DNA of 64,000 nucleotides. Origin: Promethearchaeota archaeon. Lineage in GTDB: Archaea; Asgardarchaeota; Lokiarchaeia; Sigyniarchaeales; SOKP01. The notes below the pieces were generated by a model, which was not told the DNA's origin, ran no database searches, and saw nothing but the letters and a program-made list of their open reading frames with translations. The stretch is from the NCBI GenBank assembly GCA_029838195.1, contig JALGVJ010000002.1, forward strand, positions 1 to 64,000. The letters are read 5' to 3'. Below are positions 56,630-64,000 of the stretch, piece by piece. The position numbers and the translations under genes are program-made. Each line of letters opens with the position of its first letter. Within the stretch, counting starts at the first letter, position 1.

Positions 56630-58099
56630 TTGAAGAATTATTTAAGAACGCGTCATTACCCATATTTTAATGAAGGTGATTTAAAATACATGATAGATAA
56701 GAACGAGTTAACTAGTCAGTTCCGGTCGTTTAAATATAAAACTATTGATGATCTTAAAAGTGAGTTAAACCACCTCAATTTAGAGCTACCCCTTGTAGAG
56801 GATTGTAGTTCTTTAACCAAAGAGCTGCTATTTGAGCAAATCCTCTTGCCAAATCGGATAGCTATTCAACCTATGGAAGGATTTGATGCCAAATTAGATG
56901 GTACGCCGGGACATTTAACCATGCGAAGGTATGAACGATATGCTCGGGGCGGTGCTGCATTAATTTGGGTGGAAGCTACGGCTATAGTTCCTGAAGGCAA
57001 ATCAAATCCGCGACAATTATATCTTTCCGAGAAAAATGTAAACCAATTTACTCAATTCGTATCTACTATTAGGAATAGGTGTAATTCAACCCTGAAAGAA
57101 TTAGGGTTTAAAGCAAATTGTTTAATCATTCTTCAATTAAATCATTCAGGAAGATATAGCAAAAAAAATGGTCATCCATATCCTATCAAGATTTATCAAA
57201 ATCCAGCATTGGATAAAGCAATGGGGATTTCAGAAAGAGAAGGAAAAATTATTACTGATGAGGAGCTGGAAGAGTTAGAAAAAATATGGGTTCAAAAAGC
57301 TCTTTTAGCAAAAGAAGCAGGATTTGATGGCGTAGATATTAAATCTTGTCATGGCTATTTGATTAGCGAATTAATAAGTTCGCATTCTCGATTAAATTCT
57401 AAGTATGGAGGTAAGAGTTTGGAAAATCGAACAAAATTTTTCTTTAATATAATTAAAAAATTAAAAAAAAGGCTCCAAATCGGAGATCCTTTTATTATAA
57501 CCACGCGATTTGGAGTTTATGATGAATTACCGTATCCTAATGGTTTTGGAATCTCACGTGATAAAAAACAAAAGGTGCCTTCCATTGATTTAACTGAACC
57601 CATTCAAGTCATTAAAAAATTACATGAACTCGATATTAGATTAATTAATATTTCTGCGGGAAATCCTCATTACAAGCCTTATTTGACCAGACCTTTTGAT
57701 ACTCCGATTCCAGGAACTGATTTTCCTCCTGAACATCCCTTGTATGGCGTTTTTAGAATCATTAAACTAGCATCATTGATAAAATCTCAAGTGCCAAAAG
57801 ACATGGTAATATTAGGTTCCGGCTATTCTTATTTACGTCATCTTGCGGGCTATATCTGTGCCGGACTTATCAAGCAAAACATGGTGGATATTTGCGGTTT
57901 CGGTCGAATGGCACTTGCCAATCCGGATTTTCCGAAACAATTATTTATGGATGGTCAAATATACCCAAAAAAATCCTGTATTACATGCTCTAAATGTTCA
58001 GAATTAATGCGCTTGGGGTCTATTACAGGATGCGTAATTCGTGATGAATTATATAAAAAAATTTATAAAGAAATAAAAAGTAAGAACGCCGCTCGTTAA
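56630..58099 (+). CDS. Old yellow enzyme family with Fe-S motif
   Basis: A 489-residue FMN-dependent NADH:flavin oxidoreductase. LPNRIAIQPMEGFDAKLDG and WVEATAIVPEGKSNPRQLYL form the FMN-binding start of the TIM barrel; ILQLNHSGRYSK holds the substrate His, KEAGFDGVDIKSCHGYLISEL follows, and CITCSKCSELMRLGSITGC near the C-terminus is the cluster ligand pattern of 2,4-dienoyl-CoA reductase-like, iron-sulfur OYEs. The C-terminal FAD/NADPH domain of those enzymes is absent. TTG 56630 is used here; ATG 56690 is an alternative 20 codons in. Overlaps the next gene's stop by 4 nt tail to tail. Confidence 0.87.
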   Translation: MKNYLRTRHYPYFNEGDLKYMIDKNELTSQFRSFKYKTIDDLKSELNHLNLELPLVEDCSSLTKELLFEQILLPNRIAIQPMEGFDAKLDGTPGHLTMRRYERYARGGAALIWVEATAIVPEGKSNPRQLYLSEKNVNQFTQFVSTIRNRCNSTLKELGFKANCLIILQLNHSGRYSKKNGHPYPIKIYQNPALDKAMGISEREGKIITDEELEELEKIWVQKALLAKEAGFDGVDIKSCHGYLISELISSHSRLNSKYGGKSLENRTKFFFNIIKKLKKRLQIGDPFIITTRFGVYDELPYPNGFGISRDKKQKVPSIDLTEPIQVIKKLHELDIRLINISAGNPHYKPYLTRPFDTPIPGTDFPPEHPLYGVFRIIKLASLIKSQVPKDMVILGSGYSYLRHLAGYICAGLIKQNMVDICGFGRMALANPDFPKQLFMDGQIYPKKSCITCSKCSELMRLGSITGCVIRDELYKKIYKEIKSKNAAR

Positions 58100-60174
58100 T
58101 CAAATATTTTATTCTGAACGTAATCTTTCCATGTATTTTCAAACCACGAAGTTACTTTAGGAATGGGTCTTACATCCACCCATTTACATTTTATTGGGAG
58201 AGGATTCATGGAATTTTTTGGTGTCCTTTCAAGAAAAATTGTCAAAATCTTGTCTTTTAAATTTCTTTTACTCTTAATGAAAGCATATTGCTGTAATTGC
58301 TTGCATGGTATTGCTTTCTTTTCCGCATGATTGGGATTTAAAGTATTGCGCAAGATGATGGATGATCCCCTACTTCCTCCATGAGCACGATGATATTCTA
58401 GAAGGGAAGTAAGAATGAAGAGTCCCATGAGAAGCGAATTTTTGATTTTAAAATACTCAAAAACATCTTTATTAGATTCAATTAAAACTATATTATTGAA
58501 GTTTATTAGCCACTTTCTAAGGATGTTTATTTTTTCTTCAAGACCTTCTAAAGGTCTAATGATACCTCCATATTTTTCCATGATTTCTTTAAGTTGATTA
58601 AGATAAAACGAAACATGTTTACATTGAAGGGAAAAATTGCGCAAGTCGTTAGCCATTTTCTTGGTTTTATTATTAAATAAAGGTTTTAATTCCATAATTA
58701 AATCATTAAGCTCTCGTTTCGCGAGACGGACAAACTCTTCCTTCTTCATGGTAATTGAATGATAAGCATGTCCAATTTTTTGAGCCGCCCGCAAGCCTCC
58801 CACTTGACCTGAATTTAATGCACTTCCACCGGGCCTGTGAATACCATGGCTTCCATTAACTTCCCCTATAGAAAATAAATGTCTTACGGAAATAGTTTCC
58901 CACCAAATATCACCGGCAATTCCCCCATTCATGTGCTGATTACAAACTGCTATTTCGAGTGGCTCTTTTTTTAAATCGATATCATGCTCCAAATAGAGAT
59001 GATAGGCATCTTCATTCAATTTTAATAAACGCTTAATAGGAGTTTTAGCTAACGCATTTGATTTAGCTAAATATTCACGAGCGATGGGATCTAATTGTTC
59101 CATGCTAAATCCTTTAGGATTTTCGGTATAATCCAAAAATACTTTCCTTCCCAACGTTTCTGTTTCATGGTATACCGCTAAATCGATTAGAGAAGAACCG
59201 TGATTTTCTATCCGTTCTACATTAAATGGCCATTGATATCCTTTTAAAAAGATGGCTCGAGAGAGAATCGTAAAGGAGGGAAAATATTGCTCGAGAAACT
59301 CGAATATCCTTCCATTTTCATCAAGAGAATAATAACGCGGAATGACTTGTTGATAAGAACCGGAAAGATTCCACCGAAATTTTTTTGAAGCTATCCCAAA
59401 TTGCGATTCAGTCAAGTTCTGTAATACGGCTCCTGCTTGAATTGCTACTCCCGTTGATCCCCATTGAGAAGGAGGATAAACAGAATTTTTATAAAGTTGA
59501 GCTGGACCTCCGGTAGCAAGGATTAAATTTTCCGCTTTATAAACCTTAATACTGCTAATTAAATTTTCAATGCTTAATGTATCTTTTAATTTATCTATTT
59601 GAAGAGCTAACAAACCGATTGCTTCAGGAGGATTTCTTGAAGAATCAGTAAGTATACGAAAGACAAGGGTGTTATCATGAATGGCTATATCGTATTGTCG
59701 CACTTTTTTTAAAAGGCAATTACACATTTCTTGCGAAGTTAAGGGTCCTATAGACGTCGCTCTTTGCCTTGGATCATTATCCGTTTTATATCCAACATAC
59801 CCTCCAAATTTATCGTGAGGAAAAGGCATGCCTAAATGAATTAAGTGAAAAAATTCACGAATTGAGTTAGTGGCTTCCACGAGAGCAATATCACCGTGCA
59901 TGCATCCCCCCTTAAATAAATCTCTTGCTAATTCTAAAGGAGAATCCAATTCTCCCCCATGAATGGCCATTTTATAATATGTTTGTTTATCAGAACCCGC
60001 ATTAAAAGAAGTACCTCCACCTAATTTCTCCGTCACGATAGCAATTTGCGAATTTTCAAATCCTCCTTCTTCAACGAGATGAATAGCACAATTAAGACTC
60101 GCCGCACCCGATCCAATTAATATAGAATGATATTCGAAAATCTCTTTATTTTTTTCAAATTTATCGTTTTCCAT
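58096..60174 (-). CDS. FAD-dependent oxidoreductase, FrdA/SdhA-like
   Basis: A 692-residue flavoprotein of the fumarate reductase/succinate dehydrogenase flavoprotein superfamily. SILIGSGAASLNCAIHL is the FAD dinucleotide loop, TSFNAGSDKQTY and VIPRYYSLDENG resemble the substrate-binding core, and LFSIGEVNGSHGIHRPGGSALNSGQVGGLRAAQKI is the second FAD contact. The helical C-terminal domain (about 510-640) is present. The covalent-flavin HHTGG of SdhA/FrdA is not seen. Substrate unknown; the OYE gene on the other strand and the SDR gene upstream suggest reduction of small carbonyl or enoate compounds. Confidence 0.82.
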   Translation of the reverse strand: MENDKFEKNKEIFEYHSILIGSGAASLNCAIHLVEEGGFENSQIAIVTEKLGGGTSFNAGSDKQTYYKMAIHGGELDSPLELARDLFKGGCMHGDIALVEATNSIREFFHLIHLGMPFPHDKFGGYVGYKTDNDPRQRATSIGPLTSQEMCNCLLKKVRQYDIAIHDNTLVFRILTDSSRNPPEAIGLLALQIDKLKDTLSIENLISSIKVYKAENLILATGGPAQLYKNSVYPPSQWGSTGVAIQAGAVLQNLTESQFGIASKKFRWNLSGSYQQVIPRYYSLDENGRIFEFLEQYFPSFTILSRAIFLKGYQWPFNVERIENHGSSLIDLAVYHETETLGRKVFLDYTENPKGFSMEQLDPIAREYLAKSNALAKTPIKRLLKLNEDAYHLYLEHDIDLKKEPLEIAVCNQHMNGGIAGDIWWETISVRHLFSIGEVNGSHGIHRPGGSALNSGQVGGLRAAQKIGHAYHSITMKKEEFVRLAKRELNDLIMELKPLFNNKTKKMANDLRNFSLQCKHVSFYLNQLKEIMEKYGGIIRPLEGLEEKINILRKWLINFNNIVLIESNKDVFEYFKIKNSLLMGLFILTSLLEYHRAHGGSRGSSIILRNTLNPNHAEKKAIPCKQLQQYAFIKSKRNLKDKILTIFLERTPKNSMNPLPIKCKWVDVRPIPKVTSWFENTWKDYVQNKIFD

Positions 60175-60190
60175 TTTACTTCACTTCTTA

Positions 60191-60991
60191 CTAAAGTCTA
60201 TGTAAGTGAAATCCTCCATCCACGTGTATTATCTCACCCGTGGAATAGGGTAAATTACCCGCAACAATCGCAGCTACCACTTGTGCTACCTCTTCGGGCA
60301 ATCCCCATCGCCTCAGAGGCGTAAGACCTTGTTCAAATAATTTATCATATTTTTCTTTTACGGGTTCCGTCATGGGCGTTTTAATAATTCCCGGTTGAAT
60401 TTCAAATACCGGAATGTCATGTTCAGCAAGCCTAACGGCATATAATTTCGTCATCATGGTGAGTCCTGCTTTTGATATGCAATATTCTCCACGATTAGGC
60501 GAAGCCGTGAAACTCGAGATAGAAGAGATGTTAATGATATAGGGTGTATACTCTCCTTGAAACCTTTTCTTTAATTCAATCATCCATTTGGCAATTGCTT
60601 GAGTAAGGAAATAAGGACCTTGGAGGTTAATCCTTAACACCCTTTCAAATTCTTCCTCGGATGCTTCTAATAAGTCTTTTCGTTCTCTTGGCGCTACTCC
60701 GGCATTATTTACTAACACATCAATTCTATTGAACTTCTCTTTAATTGTGCTCACTAACTTTTCTCGATCCTCAGGATTACCGATATCTGCTTTAACATAA
60801 GTGAATTTCTCTAATGCATTTCCAAAAATCTCGTTTAATTGAGATTCATAACTTTCGGATAACCTTACAGTTGAGGCTCCATTTAATACGAGAGAATATT
60901 TCAATCTTGCTAATTTAAGAGCAATAGCTTTTCCTATACCGTGCGTGCTACCCGTTATAAGTGCAACTTTATCGGATGAATTCATTCCCAT
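60191..60991 (-). CDS. SDR oxidoreductase (FabG-like)
   Basis: A 266-residue classical short-chain dehydrogenase. ALITGSTHGIGKAIALKLA is the TGxxxGxG loop, VLVNNAGVAPRERKD the NNAG motif, IINISSISSFTASPNRGEYCISKAGL the Ser and YxxxK catalytic part, and YSTGEIIHVDGGFHLHRL the usual C-terminus. Family reactions are NAD(P)-dependent oxidation or reduction of alcohols, sugars or polyols. It lies 16 nt upstream of the flavoprotein gene on the same strand and is probably transcribed with it. Confidence 0.9.
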   Translation of the reverse strand: MGMNSSDKVALITGSTHGIGKAIALKLARLKYSLVLNGASTVRLSESYESQLNEIFGNALEKFTYVKADIGNPEDREKLVSTIKEKFNRIDVLVNNAGVAPRERKDLLEASEEEFERVLRINLQGPYFLTQAIAKWMIELKKRFQGEYTPYIINISSISSFTASPNRGEYCISKAGLTMMTKLYAVRLAEHDIPVFEIQPGIIKTPMTEPVKEKYDKLFEQGLTPLRRWGLPEEVAQVVAAIVAGNLPYSTGEIIHVDGGFHLHRL

Positions 60992-61226
60992 TACCTTTCG
61001 CTTTCAATGTGTAAAGAAAATTACTCATTCCTAAAAAATGCTCTAAACCTAAAATCATTATAATCTAAATATTTTCACATGAGAAAAATAAATTTTATAT
61101 TTTACTAAAAAGGAAAAAAAATCTAAAGTATCATTCAGAGATATGAAAAAATGAAATCATTATTAATCGAACACTTAGATTTCTAAATTCTTAAATTAAA
61201 AAGCGTTTTATGGTAAGAAAAAAGGC

Positions 61227-62021
61227 TTAACCAATCTCAATGGGAGCAGCTGTTCGCCATAAATAGCTAAAATAATAATTAGCCGCCGGCGCAAAGGCAA
61301 TATAATCCGCCAGAATTCCAAAATACGACATTCTTTGGAAAAACTTTTGCGATAATATGATAAATGCATCCTCTCCCTCATCAATTACGATAGATTCTCC
61401 AAAAATTTGATCACGATATCGAATTTCGCATAATTTATCATATTTTAATAAAATTTCTTTTTTCTTGTCAACGTTTAAGCTTGTCTCTTCCACCAATAAT
61501 CTTAAATCGGTACACCCTCGCGCTCGAGCTTTTTCTATATCACTAAAATAAATATCTAAAAATTCAAAATCCGTAGCTGTGAGGTATATAGCCGTTTTAG
61601 CGATATTAATCAAAGCTAAGACTTTATTTAAACAAACGTCTCTTCCCCGATGAACATACAAGGAAATTTTAATGGGAGTATCATGTGATTGATAGATGGG
61701 AGAAAGAGCATGAATGATATTGTTAGAATGCGAATCAAACATGTCATTATATTGCTTTTTAGCTATCACGAGAGCCTCGTCCGGGCTTTTGGCAAAATAT
61801 CGTGAGGGTCGAGAATCCTCTTTAACAATCCACTGCTTCTCTTTTTCTAATTGGGTTAAAATATTATATATACGAGAATAAGGGACTCCTGAGGCCTCGG
61901 AAAGCTCACGAGCATCCATGGGCCCCTTTGAAATGAGTGTTAAATAGATTGAAATTTCATAATCGGTTAATCCAATTTGCTTCAATGATTCTTTAACGCT
62001 TTCGGGTATTTCTCTTGACAT
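61227..62021 (-). CDS. TrmB-family transcriptional regulator
   Basis: A 264-residue regulator. The N-terminal winged helix (residues 8-80: SLKQIGLTDYEISIYLTLISKGPMDARELSEASGVPYSRIYNILTQLEKE) is the TrmB signature; a linker and a C-terminal PLD-like effector domain (95-260) follow. Such proteins bind sugars and control sugar uptake and breakdown in archaea. It lies between the SDR gene and the xylulokinase-like gene, both on the same strand, and probably regulates them. Confidence 0.9.
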   Translation of the reverse strand: MSREIPESVKESLKQIGLTDYEISIYLTLISKGPMDARELSEASGVPYSRIYNILTQLEKEKQWIVKEDSRPSRYFAKSPDEALVIAKKQYNDMFDSHSNNIIHALSPIYQSHDTPIKISLYVHRGRDVCLNKVLALINIAKTAIYLTATDFEFLDIYFSDIEKARARGCTDLRLLVEETSLNVDKKKEILLKYDKLCEIRYRDQIFGESIVIDEGEDAFIILSQKFFQRMSYFGILADYIAFAPAANYYFSYLWRTAAPIEIG

Positions 62022-62258
62022 TACACTTGACCTTTTATTCTAAATTTAATCTTGTAAGATTTGTATTCGACTTATTATATTAAATGATGTTTAAGTCCAA
62101 TACAAACAATAATATTGCGATTACTAATTAATTAATCTAAATGGAAAATGCTATTTATTTTTATTTAGTTCCGGCGTGATATAAAATCTTTTTGAAATGC
62201 ATCCTCATATCAAGACTATATGGTAAGAAAAAAAAGCAATTTTTTCAAATCTCGTTAG

Positions 62259-63890
62259 TTATTGAAAATATTTTCGAATGAATTCTTTTCTAAAAGGTTC
62301 TGGGTTAGGTCCTTTATTCAGATAATAATCCTCATGCTTCTTGTAAAGCTTTACCATATCATCATAAAGTTGCCTATATTGAAGCCTTGGAGTTATTCTT
62401 TTTATAGTTCGCCCTTTTGAATGAGTATTTATTAATTCTCGCCAAGATATTTTTCCGTGAAAATGACGAGTATAAGAATAAATGCTTCTTAACGCAGCAC
62501 CTAACACGGCTGAATTGGTAATATCTAATTTATTTACATGGGCTCCAAAAATATCTGCGATGGTCTGAAGGATTTCATCATTAATCGAAGCGCCACCTGT
62601 AACCATGATCTCTTTAGGCGTTTCATTTATCCATTGGGAATGGAGTTTCATGGAAAGAAACTGCCCCTCGATTATCCCTCGCACATTTCCCTCCATATCG
62701 AATTTATCAAAACCAAAGCGCATTATCCGAGGATTTAATACTAAAGGAACTATCTCTGGTAAATAATATGGAAGCATGATTTTACCAAGATTTCCGGGAG
62801 GTGTGTTCATTAAAATCCTTGAAAACTCTTGCCAACTCAAGCCTAAAGAATTTTTCACGTATTCTCTCGTTAATGAGCCATTTTTATAGCAAATTAAACT
62901 CATGTAATCTCCTGTTGGAGCACTAAATACATGCCCTTCCCCCTTCAAGTCGAGTGAAAGTTCTTTTAAATAACTAAAATAAGTATCACTCGTCCCCAAA
63001 CTAATCGCAACCTTTCCTTTTTCAATCAATCCTACGCCAATCAAACTATTTGGGTTATCTCCGCTCCATGCTACTATATATGTATCGGGATTAAAACCAT
63101 ATCGTTTAACAAAATAAGGTGAAATCTTTCCAATGATTTTATGGGAGGCACATAATTTAGGAAGCTTTTTCTTTAAACCCGGCGCTGTTGCATTAAGTGC
63201 TCTGACATCCCATTTTTTTGATTGGATATTCATTAAATTCATCCCCGCTCCATCGCCATGATCAATAGGGGCATTTTTTCCAAGAAGGAGTGATGATAAA
63301 AAAGAACTCACGAGATGAATTATCGCTGTTCGACCATATTTTTCCGGCTGTTTTTGATAAAATTTCCTAATTTGAGGGCCTGAGAATCGTTCAAACGTGT
63401 CCGAGCCCGTAATTTTTATGGTTGCCTCTTTTCCTCCCAAGGCTTTCCGAATTTCCTCACATTGTTCAGTGGTGCTTGAATCCATCCAAATGGGACTCGT
63501 GTTTCGTGAAAATACGTGTTCAAGTTGAAAAGCGAGTGAAAGCTTGGGGTTCAAATTTTTTAATCTTTTCTCAAACGTGCTGTTTAAGTAAACTTGTCCA
63601 TGTTGCTGTGCAGAACCGCTTATTGCTTTAATTTGCTCTATTTCGACTCCTCTTTTCAACATGTAATCAAACATGGTTTCTAAAGCTTCTATCCAAATCA
63701 AGGGAGGAGAATGAACGGTTTTTTCATCCAGAAGTAAAACGCCATTTTTAGTGTTATAGTGAGGAAATGTGGTTTCAAAATCGAGATCATGAAAAAATTT
63801 TACGCCACTCGTGTTTTTTTCGATTATAATGGCAGTCAATCCCTGCGTAGAGCAATCTAACCCTAAAAATAGTTCATTCATCCTTCCCAC
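62259..63890 (-). CDS. Xylulokinase-like FGGY carbohydrate kinase
   Basis: A 543-residue FGGY kinase. The N-terminal phosphate loop is LFLGLDCSTQGLTAIII, and the substrate-site ISGSAQQHGQVYL (QQHG, xylulokinase hallmark) follows. VAWSGDNPNSLIGVGLIEKG and SLGTSDTYF are the ATPase-domain blocks, and MVTGGASINDEILQTIADIFG the C-terminal adenosine motif. The FPHY...GVL and PPLIWIEALE segments resemble animal XYLB more than bacterial XylB, in which the QHG block is preceded by different residues. It would phosphorylate D-xylulose or a similar ketose. It is the first gene in a likely sugar-use group with TrmB and SDR. Confidence 0.88.
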   Translation of the reverse strand: MGRMNELFLGLDCSTQGLTAIIIEKNTSGVKFFHDLDFETTFPHYNTKNGVLLLDEKTVHSPPLIWIEALETMFDYMLKRGVEIEQIKAISGSAQQHGQVYLNSTFEKRLKNLNPKLSLAFQLEHVFSRNTSPIWMDSSTTEQCEEIRKALGGKEATIKITGSDTFERFSGPQIRKFYQKQPEKYGRTAIIHLVSSFLSSLLLGKNAPIDHGDGAGMNLMNIQSKKWDVRALNATAPGLKKKLPKLCASHKIIGKISPYFVKRYGFNPDTYIVAWSGDNPNSLIGVGLIEKGKVAISLGTSDTYFSYLKELSLDLKGEGHVFSAPTGDYMSLICYKNGSLTREYVKNSLGLSWQEFSRILMNTPPGNLGKIMLPYYLPEIVPLVLNPRIMRFGFDKFDMEGNVRGIIEGQFLSMKLHSQWINETPKEIMVTGGASINDEILQTIADIFGAHVNKLDITNSAVLGAALRSIYSYTRHFHGKISWRELINTHSKGRTIKRITPRLQYRQLYDDMVKLYKKHEDYYLNKGPNPEPFRKEFIRKYFQ

Positions 63891-64000
63891 TTTTGTAAAA
63901 TGATCAACATTTATTACATTTTCATTACAAAACTTTAAATATTTACATTTATACTATTAACATTTTTCGAAAAAAATACTAAACTCTGAAATTTTTTTAA

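Noticed and set aside
1..64000. CRISPR arrays or rRNA genes
   Set aside because: No regularly spaced direct repeats and no rRNA-like sequence were seen in any intergenic stretch.

Overview
The window reads as an AT-rich chromosome segment from an Asgard archaeon, most likely Lokiarchaeia-like. The archaeal side is shown by BHB-type introns in a tRNA, a PDCD5-type DNA-binding protein, TrmB regulation, UPF0280, a geranylgeranyl-reductase-type flavoprotein for archaeal lipids, and many GT2/GT4/GT-C glycosyltransferases. The Asgard side is shown by genes of eukaryotic flavour: a canonical E1 ubiquitin-activating enzyme and an E2 conjugating enzyme, a Rab-like small GTPase, an Arf-like GTPase with a longin/roadblock-like N-terminal region, a protein with four MIT/TPR-like helical hairpins, a class II HDAC-like deacetylase and a XYLB-like sugar kinase. 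No taxonomic marker such as rRNA is present, so the lineage is inference.

Layout. 1-3.5 kb is a decaying accessory region: a gene with two nonsense codons, an OAS/CD-NTase-like nucleotidyltransferase, a VapBC-type toxin-antitoxin pair and an IS630-like transposase wreck. 3.5-20.6 kb is a surface-glycan locus: GT2 and GT4 glycosyltransferases, a methyltransferase, a Wzx-like flippase, an AsnB-type amidotransferase, multi-TM glycan enzymes and two nucleotide-sugar epimerases. Two GT4 paralogues in opposite orientation carry a 71-bp near-identical inverted repeat. 20.6-34.4 kb holds UPF0280, a roadblock-like protein plus a large GTPase, an MFS transporter, a PHP phosphoesterase, aspartate kinase, a Rab-like GTPase, a RACo-type corrinoid-activation protein, the helical-repeat protein and a subtilisin.

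34.5-37.9 kb is the ubiquitin-like conjugation locus: E1 on the plus strand, then a HAD phosphatase and an E2 on the minus strand. The E2 frame is broken in the middle of the UBC fold. Next to it lies a tRNA-Tyr(GUA) interrupted twice, once at the canonical 37/38 site and once inside the T-loop, the latter with a textbook bulge-helix-bulge. 38.3-41.0 kb has a GT-C enzyme and a GtrA-GT2 fusion. 41.3-42.7 kb is a complete but inactivated insertion sequence with 15-bp inverted repeats and a 5-bp target duplication.

42.7-64 kb is mixed metabolism: Gfo/Idh oxidoreductase, PDCD5, a carbamoyltransferase of the acetylornithine type, HDAC, a frameshifted geranylgeranyl reductase, a strongly folded candidate ncRNA, a PEP synthase-like enzyme split into two genes, a translationally coupled pair with a CrtC/AttH-like lipocalin protein, two Fe-S proteins, an Fe-S old-yellow-enzyme, a flavoprotein, and a sugar/polyol module (SDR, TrmB regulator, xylulokinase-like kinase).

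Several genes (E2, GTPase N-terminus, geranylgeranyl reductase, transposase) show frame breaks. Each could be a real lesion, recoding or an assembly indel; read-level data would be needed to tell.
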